Shown here: piece by piece, positions 12,401 to 24,500 of the stretch
Position numbering within the stretch: position 1 is the first letter of the stretch
Layout: each line of letters opens with the position of its first letter
Origin: Chrysaora quinquecirrha
Lineage: Eukaryota > Cnidaria > Scyphozoa > Semaeostomeae > Pelagiidae
Assembly: GCA_014526335.1 (NCBI GenBank)
Contig: JACTAT010000040.1
Location: 3,951,582 to 4,015,581, forward strand
Direction: 5' to 3'
Length of the DNA: 64,000 bases
The notes under the pieces: generated by a model
Databases searched by the model: none
Seen by the model: the letters and a program-made list of their open reading frames with translations, nothing else
What the model was told of the DNA's origin: nothing
Made by a program: the position numbers and the translations under genes

Positions 12401-15400
12401 ATTAGACAGAAATTATCAAAGGGAAAAGAACTTAAATCAGACGACTCAATAAACATCAACTTACTTGTAAGTGGAATCATATTTTCGTCTTTAGTTTGCA
12501 ATCGCCATTTTAACACTCCAATTTCATTATTAATTGGGAAGCCTTTCCCACCTTGCTTTAGGCCAACAACGGAATTCTGGTTGAACAGTTTCTTGTCTAT
12601 GTTTGGATGAGTCTAAGACAGACAAGCAAATTAGTATAGCCTGCAACAGCATCTATAAACACAATTTATTTTAAAAGATCCATATCACAAAAAATTATAC
12701 CGTCTTGTAAAAACCTCGAAGTAGGGTTTTATACATTAACTTGGGAATATTTTCTAGAAGTGGAAAAAGCTCATTTTTGGCGTTTCAAACCCTCTACTGA
12801 CACATGGTTACGTAAAACTAAACCTGTTATACCAACTTTGGTCGTCGTAATATTTGGGCAAAACGTCTTTGCTTAACTCAAAAAGTCTGAAAAGCCAGGA
12901 AACTTTCAGTACTGATGTCTAGCAAATGTAAAGATAGTAGCAGCAGTAGGTTAGCGAGTGCTGCTCTGCTGGTGTGCACGGTGTGCACGGAGTACAGTGA
13001 ACACAGTGAGTGAATATATCCGTTGCTGGGATAAATATTTCCTGAAATACTGTTCATAAACTAGCCGTTAACACCGTTAGGGAGTGCTGCTCCGAGGTAG
13101 AATGCAAGTTTTGCAGGAGACTGCCATGAGTATATCGAAACCCAGTCAATAGAATAAATGAATAGATCAAAGCAGCACATAATCATACTCTCAAATGAAA
13201 GCGGGGTTCTTTGAACGTTTACCAGCGAGGTTGATTAATATGTGCGCGGTAGACTCATTACATTCGTCGCAGTGTACGCTCCTTCACACCCCCATCATCC
13301 CGCTGCAAATACTCTGAGAAAACAGCAATTATGTTGTTGCAGTTGTTGGTCTGAGCGGGTCTGCTGTTCTGTTGTTCTATCAAAACACATACACATCAAC
13401 TGCCAAAGGTAATGACGGACAATATTTGCACTGACTAAACTTTCAATTGAACTGAAGGCTAAACTCCGCCACAGGCACAGCAATTTTGGCTTTTCCAGGT
13501 TATACTTCTGCCGGATTAAACTGTGCCTAGGACAGAAACCCCGGTGCTACAAGGGGAGGCTCGTAGAACTCAAATTGGAATTCACCGAGATTCCTTCAAA
13601 TTAAATTTCTGCAGCGACTAACTTTAACATCTTCCCTACCATAGGCAATTTTGAAATTCTGTGCAGATCGATAGAATTCAATATATCGAAAATTTCACTG
13701 AGCACCACCAACCTGCATTTGAAAGGCTCTATTGTCGTTATTATCAACTTGTAAGGAGATTCTTGCAAGCGATGGATCTGAGATTCTAAGTAAAGCCATT
13801 CCCCTAACTTCCATGTTCTGAAGGCCACCATGACGACCGGCAGTTAATGAAATCTTCTCATCCACTTTGATATGAACACTAAAAGAAAGGGCAATGTTAT
13901 TTACACTTAATCTCAGCAATGCTTTCAAGACGTATCGCCCAACTTCCAATTCGCCCAACTTCCTTTTCGCCCAGCCCGCTAAGACGTTTCGCCCAACCCA
14001 TCGTGGTCGTTTTGCCAAACCTGAAATGACTCAGACAACTTCTTTCGTGTACGTAGTTTGTCAATTATTTGATTGATAACATTGGGGCGCTGCCCCAAAC
14101 CCCCGATTTTGACATTGATGACTGTTTTAGTGAAAATAATAATGATAAATAGCAAGTATTTTAGTTGGGCGAAACGAACAAGAAAGTTGGGCGAAAAGTC
14201 CAGATTGGGCGAAAAGGAAGTTGGGCGAAACGGAGGTTGGGCGAATCGACCTGATACCTCAACAATGTTGTGCATGATTGTAGCTGCTTCTGTTCAACAA
14301 GCAGTATTGCTTAGCAATGTTTCTGAAACACTTCAAAAAACATTCTCTGCTTTTTGCAAGCAAATGTTTGAGGAGAAATGATCAATGAACATGATAAAAT
14401 GGTCAAACGTTATGTTTGGCAAGCAAATTTCAGATGGTTGAAAAACGGTGTTTGACCGTGTGGCCAGCAACTTCCACTATTCACTGTGCACTGCAAATGA
14501 CAGTTGTATTACAAAAAGAGATCTTGAATAAATGGGTAGTTGAAATATAAACTTATTTTACCTTGCTATTGGCATTGTTGGAGTTGGAGCTTTCGATATA
14601 TTTCTATTTGAACCTGGGCTTGTTATTTCTGTAGAAATAAACACTATACTCATCATTTTATCACATAACAAAACGACAAACAGTGCTCAATTGGCAGTAA
14701 AAGACGATAATTGACAATTGACAGATGCAACTTAATCCACTGGTCTACAATTTGAATGATTCTCTATTTACTATCCACCGATTACAATAATGTTAATTTT
14801 CATCCTGAGGAATTTTTGCAGCCAATTTTCATCCCTATAAAATCAACATCTCGAACAGTGGATCTAGGAGGATGAGAAATAAAAGGGTGAAAACTTCAAC
14901 TTCAAACCTGTTCCTTCTTGTCTTAATTTATTAACAAATGAATCAACATCTTTTCCTTTCCCACCAAGCTTCAATGCTTTTCCACTACCAGCTGGCCTGC
15001 AGAATCAAAAACACTTTCCGTTAATGGAGATTGTTTTGAGATACTGTGAAAATAGGTGGTGTGGTCGAGTGGTCAAGGCGTTCGGCTCACGATCGCAAGA
15101 TAATGGGTTCGAATCTCGTCTGGACCACTTTCCACAAGCCAACAGTCAACTCAGCTGTCCATCCTTCCAAGGTCGGTAAATGAGTACCCAGGGTATTCGT
15201 TCTAGAATATCAGTCTGGGGGCACAAGCTGCAGGTCCACATCAGCTGTATAGCTGCCAGAACCCCTGACCTGAATTAACAAATAAAGATTGCTTGCTTGC
15301 TTGCTTGCTTGCAAGAGGGTAATGCCACAAACGCCTCCACACAGGCCCACATCATCACAGGCAAAATGAAGAATTCCTGCGTGCAAAATGAAGAATTCCC

Positions 15401-18400
15401 AGATTTTGTGGGTCGAATTCCTTCCACTTTTAAAAGCTTTCGCTTTTGGGTCAAGTATAAATGATAGGCAATTTTCTTTGATTACACCAGATAATTCTGT
15501 AAACTGATAAAATTAATATTAAGGGTTACTGGTTCGGATAAATGCCTATCTTTAAGAGGGGTGTTTTTAAAGGGTGTTTAAAACAGGGGGCATTTATTTC
15601 ATAATTTGATTTTTAAGGGGGGATCAATTTCATGTGAGGTCATTTACAAGAGGAAGGATTTTTATCAAAGTAAAACATAAAGCAGTTGCTCATATATATA
15701 AACTGTTATTTGGTAAATCTTTGCATCAACACATGATCCATACCTTGTTGGATATGAAGGTTTCTGTTGTACAGGTTCTGATATTGCAGTATCTCCAACA
15801 ACAGGGTTATTGACTTCATGCCTTGATGATGAGGATGCCATGCTACCAAATCCACCGAGTAATGCACTTGTTTTGCCTTTGCCAGCTGCAGCTCTTTGTA
15901 ATTCCTTTGCTTTCCTTTTCATTTGTTCTTTAGCTTCAATTTCTTGTGTCTAAAAGAGGAGGTTCACAGGTTGTTTAAGATGATAATAACAATGCTTGAT
16001 ATCTGTTGTTTAATTAAGATGATGATAGAAATTGTCTAGTGGAGATCAGCCATTATCGGGTTATACAGTTTCTGAAACAGTGATAAATAAGATCTTGCAG
16101 AATGCATGTCAATAGCTTCAGATGGCAAATTTCATAGATTAAGCAGTGGCTGCACATACAACTTTTCATTCTTTTGGAGCGACACTCCTGAAAATGCCCT
16201 GCTCTGAGAAATTCTGACATGGCTAAATGCTTCAACAGAAGTGGGCCACAGAAGTGTGGGGACAGAAATTCTGCAACAATCAACTTGTGTGGAAAGAGGC
16301 ATGGATATCTAGAACAAAAAACAGGCTACATACTGCAACATTATTGGCAACAAGCCAAACCATGCCGCAAAAAGTTCAACCAAATCAACATTCTGCGAAC
16401 ATGTTTTTCAGGAAGTACACAAAACATTTTGTTCTAAAATCTATCCCTCACTACACATGCAACTTAGTTTTTACGGTTTTTACAGTTGCACTGACACATT
16501 TTTATAATGTCCTATCCCCATTTCAAGCAAAAAGTTGCATATGTATCCATGGCTTTAGAGAGCTTGAACCAAGCTGAAGGAAATTTTGTCAGGTTTGCAT
16601 AAGTGCTAATCTGGAAATCTCAAACAGGGTGTGAAAGATCTGAAAATTCCTCACTTTGTTTGATAACAGACAAACATTACTCACCCTCCTGACAGCATTA
16701 ATGACCCTCTCTTCATGACTGTCCATTTCAATAAATGTTCTAATTTGAGCCAAGTTAACATTCTCTCTGTATCCAAGTGCCACAATTTCATCAAATGCAA
16801 ATAAAAGCTGGAATGAGTTCTCCAAAATTTCAGACTCTTCAAGAATCTTACAATATTCCGGAACCTATAAGAAGAATCACCATTTAATCTAATCATTTAT
16901 CATCAAGAACAAATTTCATGGAAAAATGTCAGCTATAAAGAAAGACTCTGAACTAAGTGAGACATATTGAAGACAAATTTAACTGAAATGATCAACAAAA
17001 CTGAAAGATATTTGGCAAACTGTTCCATGTAATCATTTGTCTGATTTGAAAGACTTTGCAGATATCAAAGCTTCCAGACACAAAGCAAGTAAGCTTAAGA
17101 TTGCAAATATGTTTTTAACAACAATATCAGTCATGGATGCTGAGCACTAAGATAGAATTAGCCCAAGTAACATACCAGAATATATGGGATTTGAGATGAG
17201 AGAGCCAACAATGTTTCTGCTGGGCTTTGTATAGAGCTCAGTGAAATCATAGAGTAACTCTCCAAACCATACAGCCCAAGGATCTCCTCCCGCTTGACTT
17301 TTTCGTGTTTTGGCTATGTTGATCCTACTTCAGCACCAAACATACAGTAGTCATATTTATATATAGTGGTCATGAAGGGTGAACAGTAGGATATACTTTT
17401 TCACAAGTGGCATACCACAGTAGATGGGATTGGGACCTGGACTGCATGACCAGATAGCTAACAATGTTCCCACTAAGCTATAGAGCTTAATGAAATCGCT
17501 ATAGAGCTTAATGAAATCGCTATAGAGCTCAATGACATTTTGAACAGTAACATGTACATGTACATTTTCTACTGTTGTTTAACGTTTGCTAAACATATTT
17601 AAGGTAATATTGTTCAATTTCTATCAATATGGGTTGAACATACTAGCACTGTAAATTGTCAACATAAAAAAGGAGTATACTCACAACTCTAGAGAAAAGT
17701 CTAAGTGTTTCCAAATCTTCTAAAATGTTGCTTGCTTTTGTTGTTATCAATAACATAAACAGTTTATCTAATGGTTGATACACATATCTGACACTTTCTG
17801 TCTCAACAAATGTGTGTTGTTTTCCTGTATTCATCAATTTGGGGAAGGCAGACAAAAGTCCCTCAATTCGAGATTTTGTCATCTCCACAAACTGGCGAGA
17901 CAGCAAGGCTAAAAGAGAACATTGTAATACCTAATGAGTAAATAGTTTTTGAGTTGTGGAAACATTTTTGGGCATACTAACATATATGGTAGAGTAATGG
18001 GCATACATTTTCGGGCTTTCAGGCATAGTATGCCCGAAAATGTTTCCGCTGTTTATCGCTACCTAATGAGTAAATTGATCTTGCTCATGCAAAAAAATGT
18101 TGCTTACATGAAATACCGTGAGCCACAGCTTTCTGGCTATACTATGCTTAGAAAAGCAGAATTGAATAGCCTATTAGACATAATCTTTGCTGATGCAAGG
18201 CAGCTGGTAGCAACTAGTCACTGTGATGCCTAATGCATTAAAAGCCATCACAAGTATCAAAGATAAGTATCAATTGCCCACTCTCTTTTTAAGAAACCCC
18301 CCAAACATCCACTATTTCACAGAAATCACCAATGCTAACAACACTATTTTTCAGCAATTCAATTCTTACCCAAATCTGTTTCTCTCAGAAGCTGAAACAC

Positions 18401-20858
18401 CAACACTTACACTTATTTATTACTTATTAATTTGCGTGGTAAATTGCTATAAGTGGCCTTTTGGCTGTTCAGGCTTAACACAACTGGTTACAAGAACGTC
18501 CATACAATGGACTCTTGAACCAACAATACCATAGGAAGCAAACTTGTGCTTAAAATGAAGCCTCAGAATAAAATGATTTGGTTACCTTTTCCATTTTTCG
18601 AACATATTGCCGCAGCTAATAGTACCTAATAAAATAAAAAGGACTTATATATTCAACTGCAAAAACATGTTATTTATAAAGAAAACTGGAAATTCATTAA
18701 AACATCTCGTGCTTTTAGATCATGATATCTTAAATAAAGTCATTATGACTTTTCTTGCTTCTACTCTTAGAAGCCCTGGAAGCAATGTTTTTTTCCATTA
18801 CATAAAGCCAAACAACCAATTCATGGTATTTTTGAGCCAGGGTGTATTACAACACACTGTTAACCAAACTGCCTGCTTCAGGTTCCCTGGACAGCTGAAT
18901 GCTGATCTGAGAAAACTTGCAGTGAACATGGTTCCTCTCACTGCAAAGTAGAGCAGGGCATTTGCACACCAGAATTTTTCAATAGAACAATAGGCTAATG
19001 CCGCAGTGGTACAGTATGTTAATCTAAACTGATTTCACCCAAAGAGAAGCAATAAATCTATTGTTCTATAATCAAAAGAATAGCAAGCAAGCAAGCAATC
19101 TTTATTTGTTAATGCAGGTTGGGGGTTCTGGGAGCTATACAGCTGATGTGGACCTGCAGCTTGTGCCCCCAGACTGATATTCTAGAATGAATACCCTGGG
19201 TACTCATTGACTGTAGGCTTGTGGAAAGTGGTCCTGACAAGATTCGAACCCACGGCCTTGCGATCGTGAGCCGAACGCCTTGACCACTCGCCCACACCAC
19301 CTAATAGTCATCAAACTCAACATTGGACAATTCCAGTGCATGCTTCATGGTATGCACACTGGTTTTGGACATCGTAAGAGGGGCCTAAGAAGTACAAGCT
19401 CTTCCCTAAGCTTCTAACATGAATTTGTCTTTGTCTATAATGCATCTTTCAACTAATTAAAACACTGAAAAAGATATTTTTGACAGGTTATCCTGTCAAT
19501 TTGACCAATAGATCATTTTGGTAGAAAAAATTTTTTGAAATTGCAAAATCAATTTTTCGATGCGAAAATCGGTTAAAGCACCCAAAATTAGTCTAGGTGC
19601 AAAGTTTTACTATCTCAGCGCTTGTATAATTGATTTTACGAGTGACCAAAGTTCACGTTTTTATAAGGGCTTTGACCGTGTGGGGTAAAAGGGTTTCACC
19701 AAGTTCATTTTTGCGGTCAAAGCCTTTATGAAATCGGGAACTTTGAATGCTCATAAAATTAAGAACACAAGTGCCAGGACAGTGAAACTTGGTACCTAAA
19801 CTAAGTTTTGGCTGCTTTATAAGATTTTTATATCGAAAACTCGATATAATGTGATTTCGAAAAATTTTAATGCCGTGTGACGTCATACCCAAATGATCTA
19901 TAATCAGCCATTGGCTGTTGGCAAACAGCTGATTTTGACAAAAGAGTACAGATTTTTCTCTCTGCTAATCTTTCAACAATAGATCTTTTCGGTATGATGT
20001 CACACAGCATTAAAATTTTTCAAAATCACAAGATATCAAGTTTTTGATATGAAAATCTTATAAAACAGTGAAAACTTAGTCTAGGTACAAAGTTTCACTG
20101 TCCTAGCGCTTGTGTTCTTAATTTTATGAGCATTCAAAGTTTCTGATGTCATAAAGGTTTTGACTGCAAAAAAATTAACTTGGTGAAACTTTTTACCCAC
20201 ACGGTCAAAGCCCTTATAAAATCGTGAACTTTGAGCACTCGTAAAATCGATTATACAAGCACTGAGATAATTAAACTTTGCACCTAGACTAATTTTTGGG
20301 TGCTTAATACGATTCTTGCAGCGAAAAATCGATATCTTGCGATTTCGAAAAATTTTTTTTCTGCCGAAATGATCTATACACTGGAACCGTTGAACTTTAA
20401 AATAAGCCCTCCCCTCGAATAAGCCCCCACCTTAAAATTCATTTTTCCAAATAAGCCCCTGGGGGCTTATTTGAGGATTTATGGTAATGTTTGTGTTAGA
20501 GTTTGCGTTGCTTGGTCAAGGGCTATTTTGGTATAATATGCAGTTATGCTTTATTACGGTTTTATAACAATGTCACTCTTTCTTTTCTTGAAACATTTTT
20601 TGGAAAACATCATTCTGTGTCTTTCTGCGTTGTTTTATGGTCGACAAAGCGCCGTTTCTATCAACAACCATGAGTCTAGTTGTTTTTGATTTTAATAAGT
20701 AATAAAACATATGCGAAAATTCATGGATCGAGCAGTTCATTATGCCAAGGAGACGAGCAACGAAAGATGAAGAGCCTGGGAATAACACGGCCTCAGGTGT
20801 TAAGATTAGGCCTAAATTCTTGTCTTCGAACATTTTCGCTTCAACGATTACTTACCAT
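9482..20858 (-). CDS. ARCN1: Coatomer subunit delta (archain), complete, 12 exons, 508 aa
   Basis: Delta subunit of the COPI coat, which shapes vesicles carrying cargo from Golgi to ER; it pairs with beta-COP in the adaptor-like half of coatomer. Exons in transcript order: 20858-20856 (ATG only), 18625-18586, 17908-17685, 16864-16685, 15949-15744, 14996-14908, 14628-14562, 13878-13713, 12612-12465, 11670-11562, 10952-10748, 9571-9482. Every phase joins correctly. The N-terminal longin-like domain begins [20 protein letters not shown] and includes [20 protein letters not shown] and [15 protein letters not shown] linker with a KRKAKELQ helix and a GK-rich stretch (residues about 150-265) leads to the mu-homology domain (about 270-508), with [29 protein letters not shown] and [10 protein letters not shown], ending EKYEIV. 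Human archain is 511 aa. The ATG-only first exon is supported by a strong GTAAGT donor and correct phase, but needs transcript proof. Confidence 0.95.
9749..10132. mobile_element. Foldback element with tRNA-like promoter boxes in both arms
   Basis: The left arm runs from GCATACCACAATAGATGGG inward and the right arm is its complement, ending CATCTATTGTGGTATGCC; they meet around 9917-9931. The right arm reads TATAGCTCAGTGG then, 40 bases on, GGTTCGAATCCC, matching the A and B boxes of tRNA genes; the left arm has the same boxes reversed. The left arm lacks about 30-40 bp present in the right. It lies in the last intron of archain. Related single-arm copies are near 17187-17500 and 43595-43690. 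Confidence 0.8.
10540..10725 (-). repeat. Dispersed repeat with TGCCCGAAAATGTTTCGGCTG motif
   Basis: Complement contains a sequence like GCCCGAAAATGTTTCGG, TTTTGAAGTTTTGTAC and a stretch with GTCTGTTTCTGACGTT. The same order of blocks is seen on the plus strand near 26585-26756 and 27265-27385, and in part near 7423, 18000, 28445 and 35000. No coding capacity; probably a SINE or MITE. Confidence 0.65.
11164..11437. mobile_element. CCAAACGATCAAACA foldback MITE (archain intron)
   Basis: Two arms of nearly 100 bp are inverted copies: the left begins CTGGCCAAACGATCAAACAT and runs through TCAAGCAAAATGTTTCACAG to CATGTCACAAAAC, and the right ends with the complement TGTTTGATCGTTT. It has no coding sequence. 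Confidence 0.8.
11855..12145. mobile_element. Diverged inverted-repeat element with AAGAAAC ends
   Basis: Left end CTCTTTGTAAGAAACCC and right end GTTTCTTACAAAGA are inverted. AAGAAACT also occurs internally near 11892, 11923 and 12047. The terminal sequence differs from the TACACG type, so this may be a distant relative of the AAGNAAC family. Confidence 0.5.
13249..13390. mobile_element. Left part of a TAGACTTATTACATTC-type MITE
   Basis: TAGACTCATTACATTCGTCG followed by ACGCTCC, ACTCTGAG and AAACAGCAATTATGTTGTTG matches the complete small element at 42090-42225. The right terminus is missing. Confidence 0.55.
13925..14262. mobile_element. Foldback element with clustered TTGGGCGAA repeats
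   Basis: The left end has four near-copies of TTCGCCCAACTT (13935-14000) and the right end has five copies of the complement TTGGGCGAAA (14163-14246). The middle is ordinary AT-rich DNA. Terminal clusters of short repeats facing each other are typical of foldback transposons. It lies in an archain intron. Confidence 0.75.
14285..14465. mobile_element. Right half of a CCAAACGATCAAACA-family element
   Basis: Contains AAGCAAATTTCAGATGGTTG and the terminal TGTTTGACCGTGTGGCCAG, matching the right arm of the family described at 11164 and 39139. The left arm is absent, displaced by the adjoining TTGGGCGAA element. Confidence 0.5.
15055..15313 (+). mobile_element. tRNA-derived SINE, copy 1
   Basis: The head (about 15057-15127) resembles a tRNA: GGTCGAGTGGTCAAGGCG forms an A box typical of Ser/Leu-type tRNAs, GGGTTCGAATCTC is a B box, and the end GGACCAC can pair with the start GTGGTG. 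A body follows (CCACAAGCC to GGGGCACAAGCTGCAGG), ending AAATAAAGATTGCTTGC with CTTG repeats. Copies: 19083-19301 (-) and 61230-61459 (+). It is inside an archain intron, antisense to the gene. Confidence 0.85.
17187..17540. repeat. tRNA-like repeat copies plus a triple 21-bp repeat
   Basis: Two degenerate copies of the arm described at 9749-10132 lie near 17187-17340 and 17400-17490 (CATACCACAGTAGATGGGAT, GGACCTGGACTGCATGA). They are followed by three tandem copies of a 21-bp unit CTATAGAGCTTAATGAAATCG ending near 17540. Non-coding, in archain intron 3. Confidence 0.6.
19083..19301 (-). mobile_element. tRNA-derived SINE, copy 2
   Basis: Minus-strand copy of the SINE at 15055. Its tail GCAAGCAAGCAATCTTTATT is at the left, and the tRNA-like head with CGAACCC and CCTTGACCACTCG is at the right, ending CCACACCACC. 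It lies in archain intron 1, in sense orientation with the gene. Confidence 0.85.
19509..20377. mobile_element. Nested palindrome: two inverted copies of a palindromic element
   Basis: Outer ends ATAGATCATTTTGG and CCGAAATGATCTAT are inverted. The left copy (19509-19905) and the right copy (about 19978-20377) are complements of each other, separated by 72 bp. Each copy is itself an imperfect inverted repeat: within the left copy the block with TTAGTCTAGGTGCAAAG and CAGCGCTTG returns in complement as CACAAGTGCCAGGACAGTGA. The whole can fold at two scales. It fills much of archain intron 1 and has no coding frame. Confidence 0.8.
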
Positions 20859-21530
20859 TTTGAAAAAACAATTCTTCTGGGAATTCAAATAGTAAGTGAG
20901 AGTTTGTCCAAAGTAAAAACCTGTTAAAACATCTATGCAAAGCCCTTCATAGCGTAAAACTAATCGAAGGGAAAACTTGCTTCCTCCACTTCGCCACGTT
21001 TACAATGGAAAGTTTTATGAAGAACAAGTCATTAGTCACCAGGCTCTTTTCGGATCATGCCATTGCGCGGTATGAGGATTTTTTCAATAACTTTTCTTTA
21101 TATTTTTTAGCGTTTTTTCTCTGGTTTTTGTCTTTCAAATTCTATTTCTCTTTCTTTTAATTATAATTTGATTTTAATTTCATTTAACTTTCTTTTAAGT
21201 TTTTTAAAGCATAATTTTCCAAGGAGTTAACATTCCTTTCTTATTCTTTTTCTTATTCAACATATAGATAGCTTCTTTCATTACAACTTAAAATATTGAA
21301 AGTGTTTTGACAAAATTTTGAACATCTCGTGAATTTTGTACATGAAAATTCTCCCCCCCCAGTTTTTTCCCAATAACCCTACTATCCCCCCCCTAATTCC
21401 CAAAGCAATCCAAAAATTACGCATGCGCATTAATGACTTTTGTTTTCTTGCTGTTGTACGTGCGAGATTTCGTGACTGACGTGATTGGCAATGGAGGAAA
21501 CTTAGCAAGGAGCAGACACAGACCGTAGAA
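20859..21530. promoter_or_regulatory. Shared head-to-head spacer between archain and SLC37
   Basis: 672 bp separate the archain ATG (minus strand) from the SLC37 ATG (plus strand), so both promoters must lie here or within untranslated exons in it. It has poly-C runs at 21350-21395 and T-rich sequence at 21080-21260. No obvious TATA box faces either gene. A shared promoter is an inference from the geometry. Confidence 0.5.
21491..21505 (+). promoter_or_regulatory. Possible 4-codon upstream ORF before SLC37
   Basis: ATG GAG GAA ACT TAG ends 25 bases before the SLC37 start codon. If it is inside the transcript it would lower initiation at the main ATG. Whether it is transcribed is unknown. Confidence 0.3.
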
Positions 21531-24500
21531 ATGGCCAGCCAAGAAGTAGCCATCAATTTGAAACGACGCGTTCCAATTGGAGCAAGATGTATCTCTTCTT
21601 GTTGCACTGTTAAACCAGAGCGCAGAGAGAACTGGTGAGTCCAAAATCTGAATTTCTAGCCGGCCTAGATTTTATGGTTGCAGTTTCGTTTCTCGGTTGT
21701 TCCTTTCTAAAAAATTATGGTGTCAAATGTCTCACTTACTTTATTTCCCTGGTTTTTGTAACCCAATAATGTATGATAATTGACAAGTTCAAATTTTAAA
21801 AAAACAAGATAATGTTAACCAAAAAGGAACTAAATAATTTGAACCAAATAAACTATTTTGTTGCTTCTCTTTTTTGGCCGTGATGACGATTACATTTTGA
21901 TAATTTTACATGTAATAATGCATTTATTTTTTGTCAGTAAAATTTTAGATATGGATAAATGGTTCTTAATTATTCTAAATGGTAATCAAGGATTTGAAGG
22001 TTCTTATTACTTAAGGTCAAATATGAATTGTTAGAAAATTGTACTTAAAAATAAATCAAAAATCAAAAAAGCTGTGTTTGATTTTTCCAAAGGTACAAAG
22101 CGGCTGTTCTGGTGTTGACGTTTCTTGCCTACATGTCATATCATTTGGCAAAGCGACCTGTCAGCACAGTCAAGGTACCTAAACAGTTACTCATATTTTT
22201 TTGCAGATTTTATTCTATCTTTCACGCAGGTACATAGCAGACTATTTTAGTTTTGAAAACAAGACTACTAAAGGTCAAAGTGACCTGAAACAAAGATGAC
22301 TATGCAGTCTGTGTCATTTTAGAGGTCAAACTAAAAATAATGATGCTTGGCTAAAACCAGGGTGAATCTGGTCTTCTAGTTGACAGGCAATTCACTCCTT
22401 GGAATCTCATACATCATATGCTGGATTTCTATTGTTTTCTTAGAAACCCCTGAAAAATTATTTTGCTTCAACAGTAATCTTGTATGCCTTTTCAAAGAGT
22501 GAAATTCCTTTTGGTTGTGCTGAAGATAGTGCTTGCATGGTGGAAGCCAGTGGCGTAGAGCTAAAGATATAAGAAGGGTAGCCCTAGGGGACTCTAGACT
22601 TACATTACATTTTGCCCCACCCTTTAGAAACAGCAATAAAAGCCTCCAATAATCACAACAGCCTTGTTACTGTTTTCCCAGGCTGTGGGGGAGCAAATGT
22701 AACAAGTTTAGGGGAGCTCTACAGAGAACATCAAAGAACATAATACATACACATGAAAACTTTTTCACAATTACTAAGTCAATTCAATTGACATTTGTTC
22801 ATAGAATGTACCAGATAAATTACAGGTATACATCCTATACAACCTAAGAAAAGACTAAGTTTAACTAACCCAAGTTGTTTAAGTTAAAAAGTTTAAGGGT
22901 TCAGCCCTCCCACAACCAACCTAGCTCTTGCCTTTTAAGAAAAGAAGTCTCTGTTTTTGCTGTACAGTTTGATTATAAGCCACAACAAAATTTGCCAAAA
23001 AATAAATGTAACCCACAGCTTGCAACCAATGAAATACAGTATACCCCCAATTCAGCTTGGGATTTAAGTGGTTCCTATATTGAGCCTTGAAATGGGAGAA
23101 TAGTTAGTTTGGCCCTGTTGTATGAGGGACATAATTATGGTCATCAGCTGAAGTGCTCAGCATTTTGATATGTTTGAAAAGTTATGGAAGAGTCCCAATA
23201 TAGCTAATTTCAAATAGAATTTAGTTAAGCCAGCAACCAGTAAAGTAAGATGGTTAGTGTTACATTAGTATCAGCAATAGGCATAAGCATTCAAAGGCAT
23301 TTCTAAGTCAGAGAATCAATCCTTTTCAATCAAGATCACAGCAGTGTGAAATATTTGCTTTACCTTGGCCTGTCATGTTGTCATTTCTTTTTAAGGGGAC
23401 ATGGAATCCAAATTGCACTGTGAAAGAAGTAAATAACACTTGTGATGCTTGGAAACCATTCAGTAAGTGCTTTTTATGTGCGAAGGATGAGCACATTATG
23501 TGGGGATGCGATGTCACGGATACAGGTATAGAGAGAGAGACCTAAGACGCTCTTTTTTTGCCAAAATGTAACAATAGATTAACTTTGAAGTCGCCGTAAG
23601 TGTCGGCATTAATGATATCATTAGCAAAAAGCAATTAATTTACAATAAACATCAATTAGCAGCATTTTCTACTGTGGCGCACTGGTCTAAACCACCGCTT
23701 TCTTGAACTAGAGGTCTGGAGTTCGATCCCCGTTTCACGGTACTCTCAATATTTTTTATGATCGTTTGGTTTTCATTTTCATGTTTTCATACTCGAATCA
23801 TTGATCGTAACAACTCTATCCGTTTATGTCCTTCAATAAAGTTTTTAATTTTTTAGTCTTCAATTTCAATAGTTTCGTTTACTTTTATATGTTTCGCGGT
23901 CCGCAGGTGCATAAAAGCAAATGAGTACCATGAAAAGAATACATATGGATTATATTAGTATTGATTTACTGGAGATCTGTCCCTCAAATTTCAATAAAAA
24001 TTTTTCAGGCTGATATAGTTATGACTATGGAATACTATTTTAAATACATTGATTATGATTGAGCGAAAATCACGGCTGGGCGTAATTTACATGCACTGTA
24101 CGTGACAGTCGACATAAACATGTTTTCGAATGGCAATCAACTGTTAAAGTAGCTATTAGTGGTGATTACTCATTGGCAATTAGGTCGAGAGATAGATTCT
24201 TTGTTTTGTTTATCGAGTTTATGCAAGTTTATGCCAGAATTTCTATTACGCCACAAGCTCTCTCCGTTCTCTTTATTGAAAATAACACAAAATCTTATAA
24301 CTATGTATGCAAATTTGGGAATCGAGAACGGCCCATTGCTGTCCAGAATTGAAGGTGAAAGCGCTCCCGAGATTCGAGTGAACGAAATTACGATCAGCAA
24401 CACTACCAAAATCATCATTATCATAATCATTGACATCATCACTGTCAGATTCAGCATGTTATTATCATTATCGTTGTCGTTATTGTCATGGTCATGATCA

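Noticed and set aside
15057..15127. Possible tRNA gene
   Set aside because: The arms do not fold fully and the same head is attached to the same body in three places, so it is a SINE.
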